From assembly GCF_000471905.2 (NCBI RefSeq), contig NW_006497600.1:651313-715312 (forward strand): a stretch of DNA of 64,000 nt. Direction: 5' to 3'. A program made the translations under genes and the position numbers. Each line of letters starts with the position of its first letter. The stretch's first letter is position 1. Positions 1 through 13,100 of this stretch are shown here, one piece after another. Below the pieces are notes generated by a model that saw nothing but the letters and a program-made list of their open reading frames with translations, was not told the origin of the DNA and searched no databases. The stretch is from Amborella trichopoda (Eukaryota; Streptophyta; Magnoliopsida; Amborellales; Amborellaceae).

Positions 1-462
1 AACTATATCCTTTTGGGCCTACCCTACTTTTTTTTTAGCCTTCAACTTGAACTAACTTGCACCTCTTAAAAGGTGGAGTATTCAGTTTGCATTGCATGTG
101 GCCAATCTACCTAAGTTACTTTCTCTCAGTCTACCTAAGTTACTTTATTTTATCTTAACGTTTATTGGAGCCGCACCTAAGTTCTTCATAACATATTTAT
201 TTTCAATTCTATCCTTTTTTGTCTCGCATTCATTCATCTCAATATACTGATCTCGATCACACTCATACTATTAGTATGTTGTTCTTTTTTGTAAGAACTT
301 TAAATAAATTAATAAGACGGTTAGGTCCCCCACCTCGCTCATTTGCTTTAAAAAAAGAGAGGAAAAAAGACGAAAGGTGGACCCATCCAAGCCGTTTCTT
401 TGGGACCCCATGTAAAATGGCTATTTAGGATAACATGTGATGATCAAACGCATACTGAAATG
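1..462. other. Upstream flank without a gene
   Basis: AT-rich intergenic DNA with no recognisable coding sequence. The first 50 bases (a tract reading CTATATCCTTTT followed by a T run) resemble a tract at about 48,600-48,640, so the window probably opens inside a dispersed repeat. The open frame at 219-428 has no family features. Confidence 0.5.
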
Positions 463-889
463 TAGGGGTGGCAATGGACCCGACTAGAATGGGGAACTAA
501 CGGTTATACCTGACCTTGGGTTCAAATTTTGGACCTGGATACTATTCCGGATCTGGGTCTAGCCGACCCGACCTATATGCGTAGTCATAGGATATATGAT
601 AACAATTGTGTATCTTTAAGCACGCTAGGTGTTCTTATTGACACAACATTGGCTATATTTATAGTATTATTAGCAAAAAAAAAAGATCCTCATAATCATA
701 AGGTATATAATGGTAAAAAAAAGACAAAAAAAAGAGAAGAAGCTCATAGTCATAAGGTGGCAATGGATCTGACCGACCCGAGACCTGAGACTCGATAGGT
801 TCGAGCACGAGACCAAATTTTAGATCCGAATGCTATTCGGGTCCTGGTTCAGCCAGACTTGACCTGTACCCGACCTGCTGCCACCCCTA
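463..889. mobile_element. Intact hAT-type MITE (427 bp)
   Basis: Starts with TAGGGGTGGCA and ends with the exact inverted complement TGCCACCCCTA. It is flanked by a perfect 8-bp direct repeat CTGAAATG at 455-462 and 890-897. An 8-bp target duplication with short TAGGG-type inverted ends is the hallmark of the hAT superfamily. The interior has GACCC/GGGTC-rich blocks near both ends and an AT-rich middle, with no transposase, so it is non-autonomous. Relatives lie at 14,953-15,382 and 63,002-63,253. It sits about 250 bp upstream of the ARM-gene start, in the probable promoter. Confidence 0.88.
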
Positions 890-1145
890 CTGAAATGTTG
901 TTTGATTTACTCAAAGTTCCAACTCATCAACGGGAAAACACATATATGCATGGAACCTGAGGGAGTAAAGGGACAGTAGACTCCATCAGGAGCTTAGTAT
1001 CTTTTGGCACCCTCGAAGCGTTTGGAGCTCCCATACACAGGACGTGTGTATTACAAATTGCACTTTTGCAGTATATTCGCCCACACATGGACCTCCATAA
1101 AATAAAAAAATCGAGAAGCCACGCTTGGACTGAACAAACGCCGCA

Positions 1146-4100
1146 ATGGCCCCCTTCTGCAACCACCACACTCATCTTACTTATTCTTTCCACCCACCAT
1201 TTCCAAACCCTAACCCTCACCTTACTTCCTCACAGATACGCTTCTCAGTCCTTTCCAGAGCTCATTTTCCTTATAGGAAGCGGCTCTCTACTGACACTGT
1301 ACACCAACAGCGGCATGGGAAAAGAAAAGGATATATCTTTGCTCAGAACTTTAATGAATTTGCTAGAGATGGAGGAACTACTGAGACTTCTCAACCTCCA
1401 TTATCCTCAGTGAGTAACTTGTGAAATTCCATCATTTGGGTTGTCTTTCTTTTCTGATTTTCTCTATTTGGATTCTATTTGCTCCATACGCATTTTCTTT
1501 GAGCTCTTCATTGGTCTGTATGTTTGGGTTTTTCTGTTTTTTGTGGTTTTTCTCTCTCTTTGAAGTCGAATTCCCTCCATTGCCTCATTTTCTCTGTGCT
1601 CCTAATTCGTATATATTTACTTGCGATTTTTGGTTTTTCTGGGTCTTCTAACTTTGGATTTTATTTCCTCATGTCCCCGTTTTCTGTGAGCTCTTCTCTG
1701 GTAGTTCTATGGCTTGTGGGTTTATTGATTCGTTAGTTTATTGATTGAGGAAAAGAGCTTCTAGTTTCATGATTGTTCAGATAAGAAGGTGTCAAGATAC
1801 TTCAAAACATGGGGTCTTTTATTTCCTGAATTAAACCTTGATTAGTGAAGTGAAATTTTTGTGGTGTTTTGTTAATTGATTCTTATGAAACCATTATTGT
1901 TCCTGCAATTTCTGTCTCTTGGAGTTTAAGAGACAAAACCATTGGTTTCTTCATCCGAATGGCTCTGAATTCTATCTTTTTTATTGTAGTAATTGGGAGT
2001 ACTTCACCAAGATGGTATTATCATGGATTCTCTATAACTGTGATATGAAGTAGTCAATATGTTTCCAATATCTATAATGGCTTCTTGGCTTGAATAGGTT
2101 TACTGAACTTCTGTGACAAAACTCCATCACTTGAAATGAAAACTTTGGTATCATGATATTATTCTTTTCATTCCTCAATTATATCTTTTAATCACATTTC
2201 TTCTTATAAATAACACCGTTTGGCCACATTTCTTCCCATTGGCAACAAATGATACCATTTATTGTTTGAATTTCAGGATACAGATACATTTAGGAGCAGG
2301 AAAGGTAATGTCGAGGACGGTTATGTTGGTTTATTTATTCGGATGCTTGGGATGGACAATGATCCTCTAGATAGAGAACAGGCCATTAATGCTTTGTGGA
2401 GATATTCACAAGGGGGAAAGGAGAGCATTGATGAGATTGTGAAATTCCCTGGTTGCGTTAACCTCACGATTATCCTTCTGAAATCTGATCATGGCTCTGT
2501 GAGTGAAGCAGCAGCAGGACTTTTAAGAACCATATCTTCTGTCAATATATACAGAGCTTCAGTTGCAGAAGCAGGAGCAATAGAAGAAATAAATGGTCTC
2601 CTTAGTAGGCCCAATCTTCCTGGAGAGGTATTCATGAGCCATGGAATATTGGGCGTTCCAATTTTGTCAATTTTAATATATTGGCTGTTGATAAAAAATG
2701 GTGCATTGACTGTTTATTATATGATGTTCGTTACATATTGTTGCCATATTGGTTATTTGGTGCAGGTTAAGGAACAATGTGTATGCACTTTATGGAATTT
2801 ATCTGTTGATGAGAAGATCAGGGTGAAGATGGCAAAAGTTGATTTTCTTCTTCCAAAACTTGTTAGGTTTCTTGGTGACGAGGATATCAAAGTTAGGGAG
2901 GCAGCAGGAGGTGTATTAGCAAATCTAGCCCTAAGTCCATCTAGTCATGAAATTATGGTAGAGGCTGGTGTCATTCCCAAGCTGGTGAGTGCTTAATCAT
3001 AAATACTTTTCTTCACGGGTATAAATCCATAACTATTGCTTTTAAAAACTTGTCAAAAAACAAATCATGCATTAATAGATTTCTCATTGCACTGTTAAGA
3101 AATTTCTAGTTGCACATTTCTTCAAAAAAAACAAAAATGCTAGTGGCACACTTCATGAATAATCAAGTTCAGGTGGAGCTCTCCTGTGAAGGGACCTACT
3201 CACTGTATAATGGTGACATCTTTCTCTCCAATTGGAAAAGGGATTGTTGGATTGCATATTGTATGATTGTCCATCACATATACATAATAATAGCAAATAG
3301 GTTATAGATAATTGTACTCAAGGTTTTAAAAAACGCTGTTGGGGGGAGGGGGGGGGTCTGGGGTGCCCAGCGCTTAGGCAGCCGCCTGGACCCTCAAGCG
3401 CCCAGAGATGTGAGATATACACATATATGCATATATGTTCGTTTGGTATATTCCTATATATATTTTGTTAAATATGTATATTTATGCATTTATATTTAAT
3501 CTTGGTAACTTTTTATATAAATATATGCATGTGAATGTTGAAACACGTTCAAATCACTAAAAATTTGCTTCTTTGAATAGCTAAAATAGTGGGGGCAAAA
3601 AAAAGAAACCCTAGTACATAGCGTATTAGTGATTTAGTTTCCGTAGTTCATAAACCATATCTGTAATGCATAATTTGTACTGTTGTACTCATAGACTCCA
3701 AATCTCCAATGAGACTAAATGACCAATATAAAATGATGTTATACAATAGATGCGATACAAATGAAAAAAAGAGGAGATACTTTAATTATTCACTGTTTTG
3801 GACGTTTTATCTTCAATTTTTTGGTTGTCTAGCAAGCTCAAAATCACCCTAAAAGTCTTCTAAGAACCTCATTTAGACCCTAAAATTGATTGCAATAAGA
3901 TATGGTAAGGTTTTGAATGATTCTATTAATTTCTTGAAATTTTCTTGATTTTTAAAAATTTTGGGTGTTTCTAGGGCATAGGACAAGTTTTTTTTTTTTT
4001 CTTCTAATTTGGGGTGTTAGAATATTCCCTTTTCATGGAACAAAATGACCCAAATGGCCCACAAAAAAAAATTCTCCCTCCTCTTTTATGTAATAAAAAG

Positions 4101-7100
4101 AGCTTAATTGTGTAGAAATAATCCATTCAAACTTGGCCTAAACCTTCCCCACTGAATTTGCTTCCCATATGGCATGAATGCCCTTTAGTACATTTATTTT
4201 ATTACTCTATTCCATTAGAAAAGTTCAACATCTCAGAGAAAATGCATGCTAGTCTCCAAGGCGGAATGCTCTTTCATAAGCCATTGAGTCAGGTTATAAT
4301 ACAAGGTATGGAGAATTTTCCTGCCTCAATGCAAATACCCACCCTTGAGTCCTCGCTTGCTTCCTGTAAAGAACATGGATCTGCATTTCCTTGGACCATA
4401 TAGGCGGTCATCAGGACAGAAATAGTTAAAAAATCTTATAGTTGATTTGCCTCTATCTAAGTGACTGCTTCATGTAATTGCCAATTCCTCCTTTATGGGA
4501 TCATCATGGATTCATATATTTATTGACAATTGGATTTCTCAATTGTTTTTTGAAGCTTTAGGAAAGGTCTAATAAGGGTGAGGACCTTAAGCTTTCTCTT
4601 AACCCATCCATAGCCTGGGTAAAGGATGTGGGTCGTGTTAGATAGGCAGCGCATAAAATCTAGCCACATCTTATCATGAACCCTAAGCCAACCCCAAATA
4701 ATTGGGATAAGGCTTGAATGATGATGATGATTTTGAAGCTTTTTCAAGTTTTGGAAGATTTCATCATTGTTTTTAATCATGTAAAGCCAAGTTGTTGAAT
4801 GTCTTGCACTGTGATGATTAGCAGTTCCTGGTATGCTTGGCACCTATGGAGAAGATTCCTCCAAGTTGTTAATAATAAACATTAACCCTATCATGATTGT
4901 ACCAGATTTTTCATGCGATAATGTGCACACCCAATAAGATTTTGATATAAGTCCCAATAGTTTGAAGTTACCATGGCCCTCAGAAGCTTGTTATTTTCAT
5001 TTGCGAAAACCATGGAGATAATATAGGGGATGCAATTAAGAAGGGGATTTGTCCTTTCAGTTTGGAAATCCCAACAAGGGTGAACTTTTGATGTTCATGT
5101 TCTGCAGGAACATTAAAAGATAACTTCTATATTGATTTGGATTTTTTTTGGAGGAGATAGTTTTGAAGTGGCTCCTCTAAAGTAAGAATTGATTTGCAGC
5201 TCCATAACCGCTCCAAATTCCATAGATCTAGTGTCCATTCAAATGGACTCATACATCTGATTCTGAGAGGCAAAAAATTTGCATCATTTTTGGAGCTCAT
5301 AATATTCTTTTTTGAGAAGATCGTTTTGGATTGGAGGAAACTGATTTGGAATTTCTTCCTGTCCCTCACCTACTCAAAAATGGTTTTTGAGGTGGGGGAA
5401 CATCAACTTAGTGCTCTTCTAGGAACATTTAAAATTTTCCTATCAAAGAAATACTTGCTAAAATTTTGGTAAGTTTGGTCATCATCATCATCGTCATCCT
5501 CCTCCGAGCATTATCTCAACTATTTGGGGTCAGCCACATGAATCATGTTCTGCCATTCTGCTCTATCAAGGGCTATACCTTTAGTTAGACCATAGCGCAT
5601 CGCTTATAGGGAATACCCTAGCACGAGCATATAACATTGGGTCAACATACATGATAAGGACGTGGCAAAAGTTTTCACTGGCTGCCAACCTAACACAACC
5701 CTCATCCTTTCTCATCTGGACTTAGGGCTTGCCATGCCAGAGTTATTTTGGTAAGTTAAGTAACTTGTGTTAAATGCATACTTTTCCATTTTGATATAAC
5801 TTAATCTAAAAGGTGATATGGGTAAAGTGACATTTTAGTTTAATAATAAAATTTGCCTTTCACAGCAACCAGTGATGGTGACACTTGCTTCATATGTTGA
5901 ACTTTTCAATTCTATTTTACAATCAAAACAAGCAATGTAATTATCATACTTTTATTTTGGTATCATATCTTTACCAACATATTTGTTTTCAACTAAAATA
6001 AAAATTTTGTTTTCTAAAAAATAATATAATAATGTAAATGTTAAATTTTGGTTTCCCAATAGAGAAGAGCTTACGGATATTATTTTTCTTGAAAATAAAT
6101 GGAAACGACTCTTGAGATAATATTGCTGTAAAACTCTCAGTTGTTAATAACCCGATATCTCTGTTTTTCAAAAAAAAAGAAAAAAAAAGAAGAAGAAAAA
6201 GAAAACATGATATTTCTATTTGTTATCAAGCACCGTAGAATTTAAAAGCCATGAATTAATTATGATATTGTTGTCCTTCTAGTCTTCATAGCTAGGAGAA
6301 CTAGCTCCCATTGACATACGCAAGTTCATATTACCTCTCTAGCAGATGAATATGATGCTTACTTGAGAGGACCCTGGTCATTTGCTTGACCATCAAGTGA
6401 TGAAATAACATTTATTTTCACTATTCTCAATTTCGTCCCTGCATATCAGTTTATGGACATTGGCAGCGGGTTTATCTAGTAGAGCACTTACAGACCTGTG
6501 AATTGAATATTGTGGAGCTATCTCTATTGTGTTTCTCCTTTGAGCTTCATATTTTTTATAACTTTTAGTGAACTTAATAGATGGCTATGAAATTTTGAAT
6601 CAATGGTCAATGAAATCATTGTGTTGCAGCTAAGACAGCAACATAGTTGTTGGGTTTCACATGGTAGAGGACCATGGACTAAATATTCTCATGTTTAAGC
6701 CTTATAAAAGGGCATGTAGCTCCAACCTTGGATCTAATGGCTCTGGAGCTTTGGGGCATGAACAGAAAAATGAGTGCATGACTACATATTGTTTTTAGTT
6801 TTACCAATTAAGTCATGAGTCCTCAAAACATTTCTGGCTATAAACTTCTGTTTCTTATATTTCAACGCAAGTGATTCAAATAATTGTTTCTCTTTACCAG
6901 AAAGAGATATTATTGTTTTTGCTTCATAATTGAATTATTTCATTAATATTAAATTCCATTGTATACTTGTAATAGTTCTCCTTTTTAATATGTTTTTTCC
7001 ATGAAGTTTGTTGATGCCGGTGTTATTTGCAGGCAGAGATCTTAAAAAACAAAGAAGAAGAATCAAAGACCATTAAAAAGGAAGCAAGGAATGTATTGCT

Positions 7101-10100
7101 GGAACTGGCTAACGATGAATACTACAGAATACTTATTGTAGAAGAAGGATTTGTCCTTGTCCCAATTGTTGGGGCAGATGCCTATAAGTCCTTTAGTTCT
7201 CCTTCTCATTCTTGGCCTACTTTACCAGATGGAACCGAGATCAAAAGGGATCCTTCAACCCCTTCCAAATATGGTGCGGGGGAACTTTTATTGGGTCTCA
7301 ATATTAAAGATAAAAACATCAATTTAGAAGAAGGAAAGGTGGATGCTATAGTGGGGCGGTCCCAGCAGCAATTCCTTGCACGAATTGGTGCTATAGAAAT
7401 GGAAGAGGGAATAAAACTTGATCCTGGAGCAGCTCCACATCCGCGATTCACTCTTTTGCCATGGAGGGATGGGGTTGCTCGCTTGGTTTTGATACTTGGG
7501 CTTGAAGATGTGTCAGTTATCGAAAAAGCTGCACACTCAATTGCTGTTTCTTGTATCAATGAGCACATTAGGCTTTTGTTCAAAGAAGCAGGAGCAATAA
7601 AACGCTTGGTATGCTTGCTAGCTCATGATAATGATGCTGTTAGATTTGCTTCAGCTCATGCATTGGATAGGCTCTCTATCAGGTAATGTTTGTTCTTTTG
7701 AATATATTAGGTAATACAAAATAATATTTGTTTGGGGGAGATATAGGATTATGGAAAACCATACTCCCTTGATGTGGCCATTGCCTATGAATTGATGGAT
7801 GGTTATGAAAGAGTGTGGGACCTACCATTGGGGTTACGTTCATCGTTTCATTGGACAGTGATGACCCCAATGTATGACAGTTTTATATGGTCCATTAATT
7901 TTTATAGTTTCCCCTGTTTTTTTTTAAAATCATGTGGTTTGGATTAATTACCTTTTATATATTGTGCACATTAGTAGTGTTTGAAAGTGTGATTGTATTC
8001 TGATTTCATTTAATCTGTAATAGATTAGTGCAAAAATTTATTAGGCTTCATTTGCCAATTTCCCCCTTTTATTCAATTAACCCTGCACTTTGTTGTAAAT
8101 AGTATAAGTAGAAAAGAGAATACCTCATAAGCTTTTTTCTTTTGTATTGTAAAGCACAGGATGGGATTGGTGTTTACAATACTGCCCATCTGTAAAAGGT
8201 TGCTGGGAAATTGTGGTCCATTGACCACCAACACATTCTTAACCATATTGGGCTTTTACTGCATTAAAACCCTTTTTGAAATGCACTATTGGTCTCTGAC
8301 AATAATCTCTATAACTTATTGCTCACGCTATGCTGTCTTTGGTTGTGGAACAGTTATAATGTTTCCCGGATAATTGAATCACATGGTGTTGTGGATCCTC
8401 TGTTGGATATTTTAAAGGACGTAAATACATCGCAAAGTCTTATTGAGAAGGTTTTAATCCACTGTGGTTCTCCCTCAGAATTGGGCTGTGTATTGTTGGC
8501 ATGATTGTCGTACTTTTCAATTTGTGCTGACTTGAGAGGAAATGTAATTGCAAATGCAGGCTATGAGCATACTCTCTTGGATTTCCAATCCTGATGAAGA
8601 AATGATGAATACAGTGAGTGAAATGTTTATAGATTTCTGTCTTTTTTGGTGTTTATTAAGTGCATTTTGTGATCGTAAATTGGTTAACTCTTTCAGATTC
8701 AAGGTTCTCTGGACCAAAGTTCTGAGTTCATAGCTGGACTAGAAGGAGCTTTAAGTGAACCATCAGAATTGAAAGAAACCACCACTAGGTTTGTATTTTT
8801 GAGTCTTAGCAAAGCTTGGCATTATTGTTTGTTCCCAATCCTTGTAGAGTTTAGGATTAAGTCCACAGACTTTGAAATAGCAAGTATGCTGATCAAGTGA
8901 ATTGTATGTAAGAAAATTGTTTTTATTGTCATTTCCTAGTTAACCACTTATAGAAACATTCTTGGACTTCCTACTGATGAACTTAGAAGCTTCATAGGCA
9001 TGTGCTGTAAATTCTAAGTTGAAGAATACTCTTTCCAAGGGACTATGAGACAAACAATAGGCCTTTGGGTCATTATTATCTATTGACAAGTTGGACAGAT
9101 GGACTAGCGGGACTCACCATTGAGCTTGTGCCTAATTTAGGTGGGCTCCCTATCTCTCCATCGCCATTATCATCAAACAGTGCTGATCCCAATAAAATAT
9201 TAATTTTCTGTTGCCCATGAATGTTATATTTCATCAAACAATGGTGACCTCTATAGAATATTATGATTACTTTCCAAACTTAAGTTGATAAACTAGTTGT
9301 AATTCGCCCTCCTTGGATAGATAACGGCAGTGTTACCCTGACACTTCGGGTTTTCTTTTGTATCACTTGTCGAGTGTCAAGACACTTTGACACAGGACTG
9401 ACGTGCGCCCTGTACTTGTCAGGAAATATTTGTTGTGGGCACTTTGTATCAACACGGTAAATAGATTTGTCTCAACAATAGATGCACCGTATCCCAATAA
9501 AGGGGGGACAAGTTCTTTTCCTTTTCGTTCATGGGTTTTGAGTCCATGACATTTTATTTTGGCGTTAAAGATATTAAGCACTCCGCCTTCTGCTGCACTT
9601 CTGACTTGCAACCTACAAATATAATATATATCCTAGACAAAAAGTAAGAGATAAGTTACCCGTGAATCACACAGGATTCCTAAGACAAACATCATTAATT
9701 GAACATACTTATTTTAGTGTAGCACTTCTGGCATGGGATTCCCAAGAAAATTGAACACCGTTATTTTAGTCATATGAGAGTCGAAAATAAAAAAACACAA
9801 CCAAATTTTCCATATGTTTATCCTATTCATATGTTATTATCATGTGCTAATATTTTCTCTCATGCTATATCAAAGAAATATGGTTCTACAAAAACTAAGA
9901 TGTTAGCATAGTCCCGTGGGGGCTGAAAGTACCTTTTTTTTTTAAAATTTAAATATGGTTTATAATCTATTTTTTTAAATAACAATTACTCTCTAAGAGA
10001 TTTGAGCTTTGTACTGATAAATGTACATCTATAAATAATGCTATAAACAATATTTCAGAGAGATTGAAGCTAGAAGAAGCAAGAGAGAGTGGTTGGATTT

Positions 10101-13100
10101 CCCCTCCCCCTCTTCCTTTAGGCAGATGGATATTCCATCGAATTCTGGGGGCAAAGAAAATACATTTTCTCTAATGAAAAATGGCTCTCTGCCCATGCAT
10201 AAGTAAGAATATCATTAAGTAGAATTTCGGTCTTTAATACCAAAAAAAAAAAGAAGAAAAGAAAAAGAGACCCTGGGCCTTTATCTCATCATCATCAGAA
10301 CAAAAAAAAAAAAGAGTTTGGCTGTTGCTACAAAGAAATGTTTTAAACCAGGACTCACTCTGGGACTCAGCGAGTGCTGTGGTGAGACAGCTTGGGCAGT
10401 CCATACTGAACTTGCCAAGAAATGTTTTAAAACCAGGACTCACTCCAGGACTCAGCGAGTGCTGTGGCGAGACAGCTTGGACAGTCCATACTGAACTTGC
10501 CAAGTCCTGCTTATTCAACAAAATAAGAAAATTAAAAAATAAGGAAATATCATAAAATATTGTGAAAACTATATACAAAATGAAACTTGATGAAAAGTTA
10601 ATTCCCATATGTACATAGGGGTGCTTCCTTATGTTTGGCATACACTTCGACCAAACTGTAGTTCAAAAATAAAACTCATTTGAGTCCAAGATTTTTAATG
10701 TCATATTTGTTGAATGTATGCTTTGGATTTGATGAGGATAAGAGAATGTGTTTATTTGCAGACTTGGTAGAAGTATTTTGGTTAATAAATTTTTATTCTA
10801 TCCTTTTGAATTTTATTTGCAGACTTGGTTGCTATTTTGTAGGGAAAAGATTTTAAAATCTGGTGTTATTCCTCACATTATTGAAACTATGAAGTCATCA
10901 ACTCCAGCCTTGCAACAGAAAGCTGCTTGTATTCTTGAGAACATAGCAATTAATGAACATTATGCAACTGCAATCACTGGAGAGGGAGTTGCTTCTGGGC
11001 TGGAACATTGTTTTCGACTAAAATGCAAAGATGGTATGTGGGATATACATATCTTGTTGTATAAAGTATTACATACTCCAATTACTATGACTTGTAGTTA
11101 GAGATTAATTTTGCCCAGGCTTACATCCTGTAAGCCCCAGAGTTGTTAATATGCAGCCATTACCTGCTGCAAGGGACAATGGATAGAGTGGTTGAATACC
11201 ATATGCCACAGTTTATTAGACTGAAATGCATTCTCCATTGTGCTTGGCATTGGTTTACTGGGTCTGTTTTTCCATTATAGGGGTCTATCCTTGAGTGTAA
11301 TGGATCTATATTGGTCCCTCATTGTGTTAGTACATTAATATGATATAAAGGAAAGAAGGAATTCTCCAAAATTGTGATGTTATGTAGTGGCATTTTAGTG
11401 AATTATGTACGTAGAGTTGTCTCGTTGAGTGTTATTCAGCTAAATCTGAAGTCTGAGTATTTGCCTCAAGTAAATTGCAACATAGTTGCATGGCATGTCA
11501 TTTCTTATATGCCTCTTGCATCATTTGTTTGTTTTGACTTGGTTTCATACTTTTCCTATAAGGATGCTCTCAGATCCTCTTACACATACAAAAACATAAA
11601 TGCCTAAACAAGTATGTAGCATGAAGCACCAACCTAGATAGTCTACTCATTCTCAATATTGTTTTAAGAGTGACCACAACCATAACTTGGTTTAGATTGC
11701 GGACTACAGGTGACTAGAGCAAAATATGCATATCTATTCAGAGAGAAGCGGAAACTATCTTCTTTATATATCATACTTGATGTTCTTGTTTGCTTATGGA
11801 CAAGAAACTTCATTTAGCTTTCATCAACTAATTAAGGCTTTGGATTATTTACCCCAAGAAAAAAACTAATTAAGGCTTTGGACTTCAAGATTCATCAAAG
11901 TTTCCCCCAATTTCATTTCCTTAGCCATCCATCAACCACAAACTCTCTTTTGTTAACCATAATAGGATATGCCATGAGGCTTCCTTTGCTAGTGGGGTCA
12001 ATTCCCTTCTCTTACATTCTCAGTGGAGCACATCATCATCAATAGTGCAGCAGAAAAGACGGCATGAGATCTCTTTCCTACTGTAAAACACAGGCTGGGA
12101 ACAGTGTTTCCTATCCCTGCCAAATTGTAAAGGTAGGCAAGCTGTGGTCTATTAACAACCAACACATTCTTAAACATATTGAATCTCCATTGCATGGAAC
12201 TCCTTACCAAATGCAGTATAAGTACATGCTTTACATTGCATTTCTACCTTCCTATTTTGTTGCACGATCAATCTCATCAATTATCTATCATGGCTCTCTT
12301 TACAAAGAACACTATTTTTTTACGGTCAGAAAATGAAGAGAATGAAGTGATTCAGCGAGAGTTGGATGCCATAGAAGCCGAAGAAGTTGGGCTGGCTGTT
12401 AGTGCAGCCTCACGACTTTTGACAAGGTTATTGGCCTTTGAAGAATGCTGCCAAGCCATCGATTCCACACACTTCTTTCACATTCTTTGTCGAGTACTCA
12501 AATCTAACATCCCTCTTCGCGCAAAAGACTGGGTTGCAGCATGTCTTATAAAGCTTGAAACATTGGCTGGGCCCAGTGGGAATCTCGATTGCCCCATTGA
12601 CATGGAGGTACTCTCTCTCTCTCTATTCTTTCTATTTCTAAACCATAGGAGGTAAGATCAATTCATAAACATACTATATAATTCAATGGATAACTCATTG
12701 GGCTCATGAACATCCTGATGAAATGATGGGAGCCGCCATTCTTGTGATGCCCTGCTGTGGTGGGTTCCACACTCTTAATCGCTCTCTGTCAGATTATTAT
12801 AACCCCCTGGAGGCTTCCACACGCATGCACATGCGCACACACACACACATACACACACATATATATATATACACCTTTGTATCTCAGAAATTGAGATCTC
12901 AGAAGGAATTGAAGTTAAATGAACATTATTGTGTTGTTATTTGTTTGTTTGCTTGTTTATTTCTCGTTGTTGTTGGTTTCTTCCCATTATGTTACATGTA
13001 CAACCCACTCATCTGTACTTGAAGATTATAATGCTCCTGTATTTACAAAACACAGTGATAACAATGATGCTCATACGTGTACCATCTATATTGACAGGTC

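Larger units (their letters stand above)
2985..7032. other. Large intron 3 of the ARM gene
   Basis: This 4.05-kb intron holds no gene. It contains a G-rich patch at 3,338-3,410 (a run of G followed by GCCCAGCGCTTAGGCAGCCG, typical of dispersed plant repeats), two SINE-like insertions described separately, and otherwise AT-rich sequence. Open frames here (3110-3307, 4158-4403, 5194-5472) lack family features. Confidence 0.7.

Noticed and set aside
1066-1413. A longer 115-codon frame overlapping ARM exon 1
   Set aside because: It is in another frame. Only the frame from 1,146 joins exon 2 in phase and continues into ARM repeats.
10234-10641. 135-codon minus frame and 76-codon plus frame
   Set aside because: Created by the 84-bp tandem duplication inside a confirmed intron.
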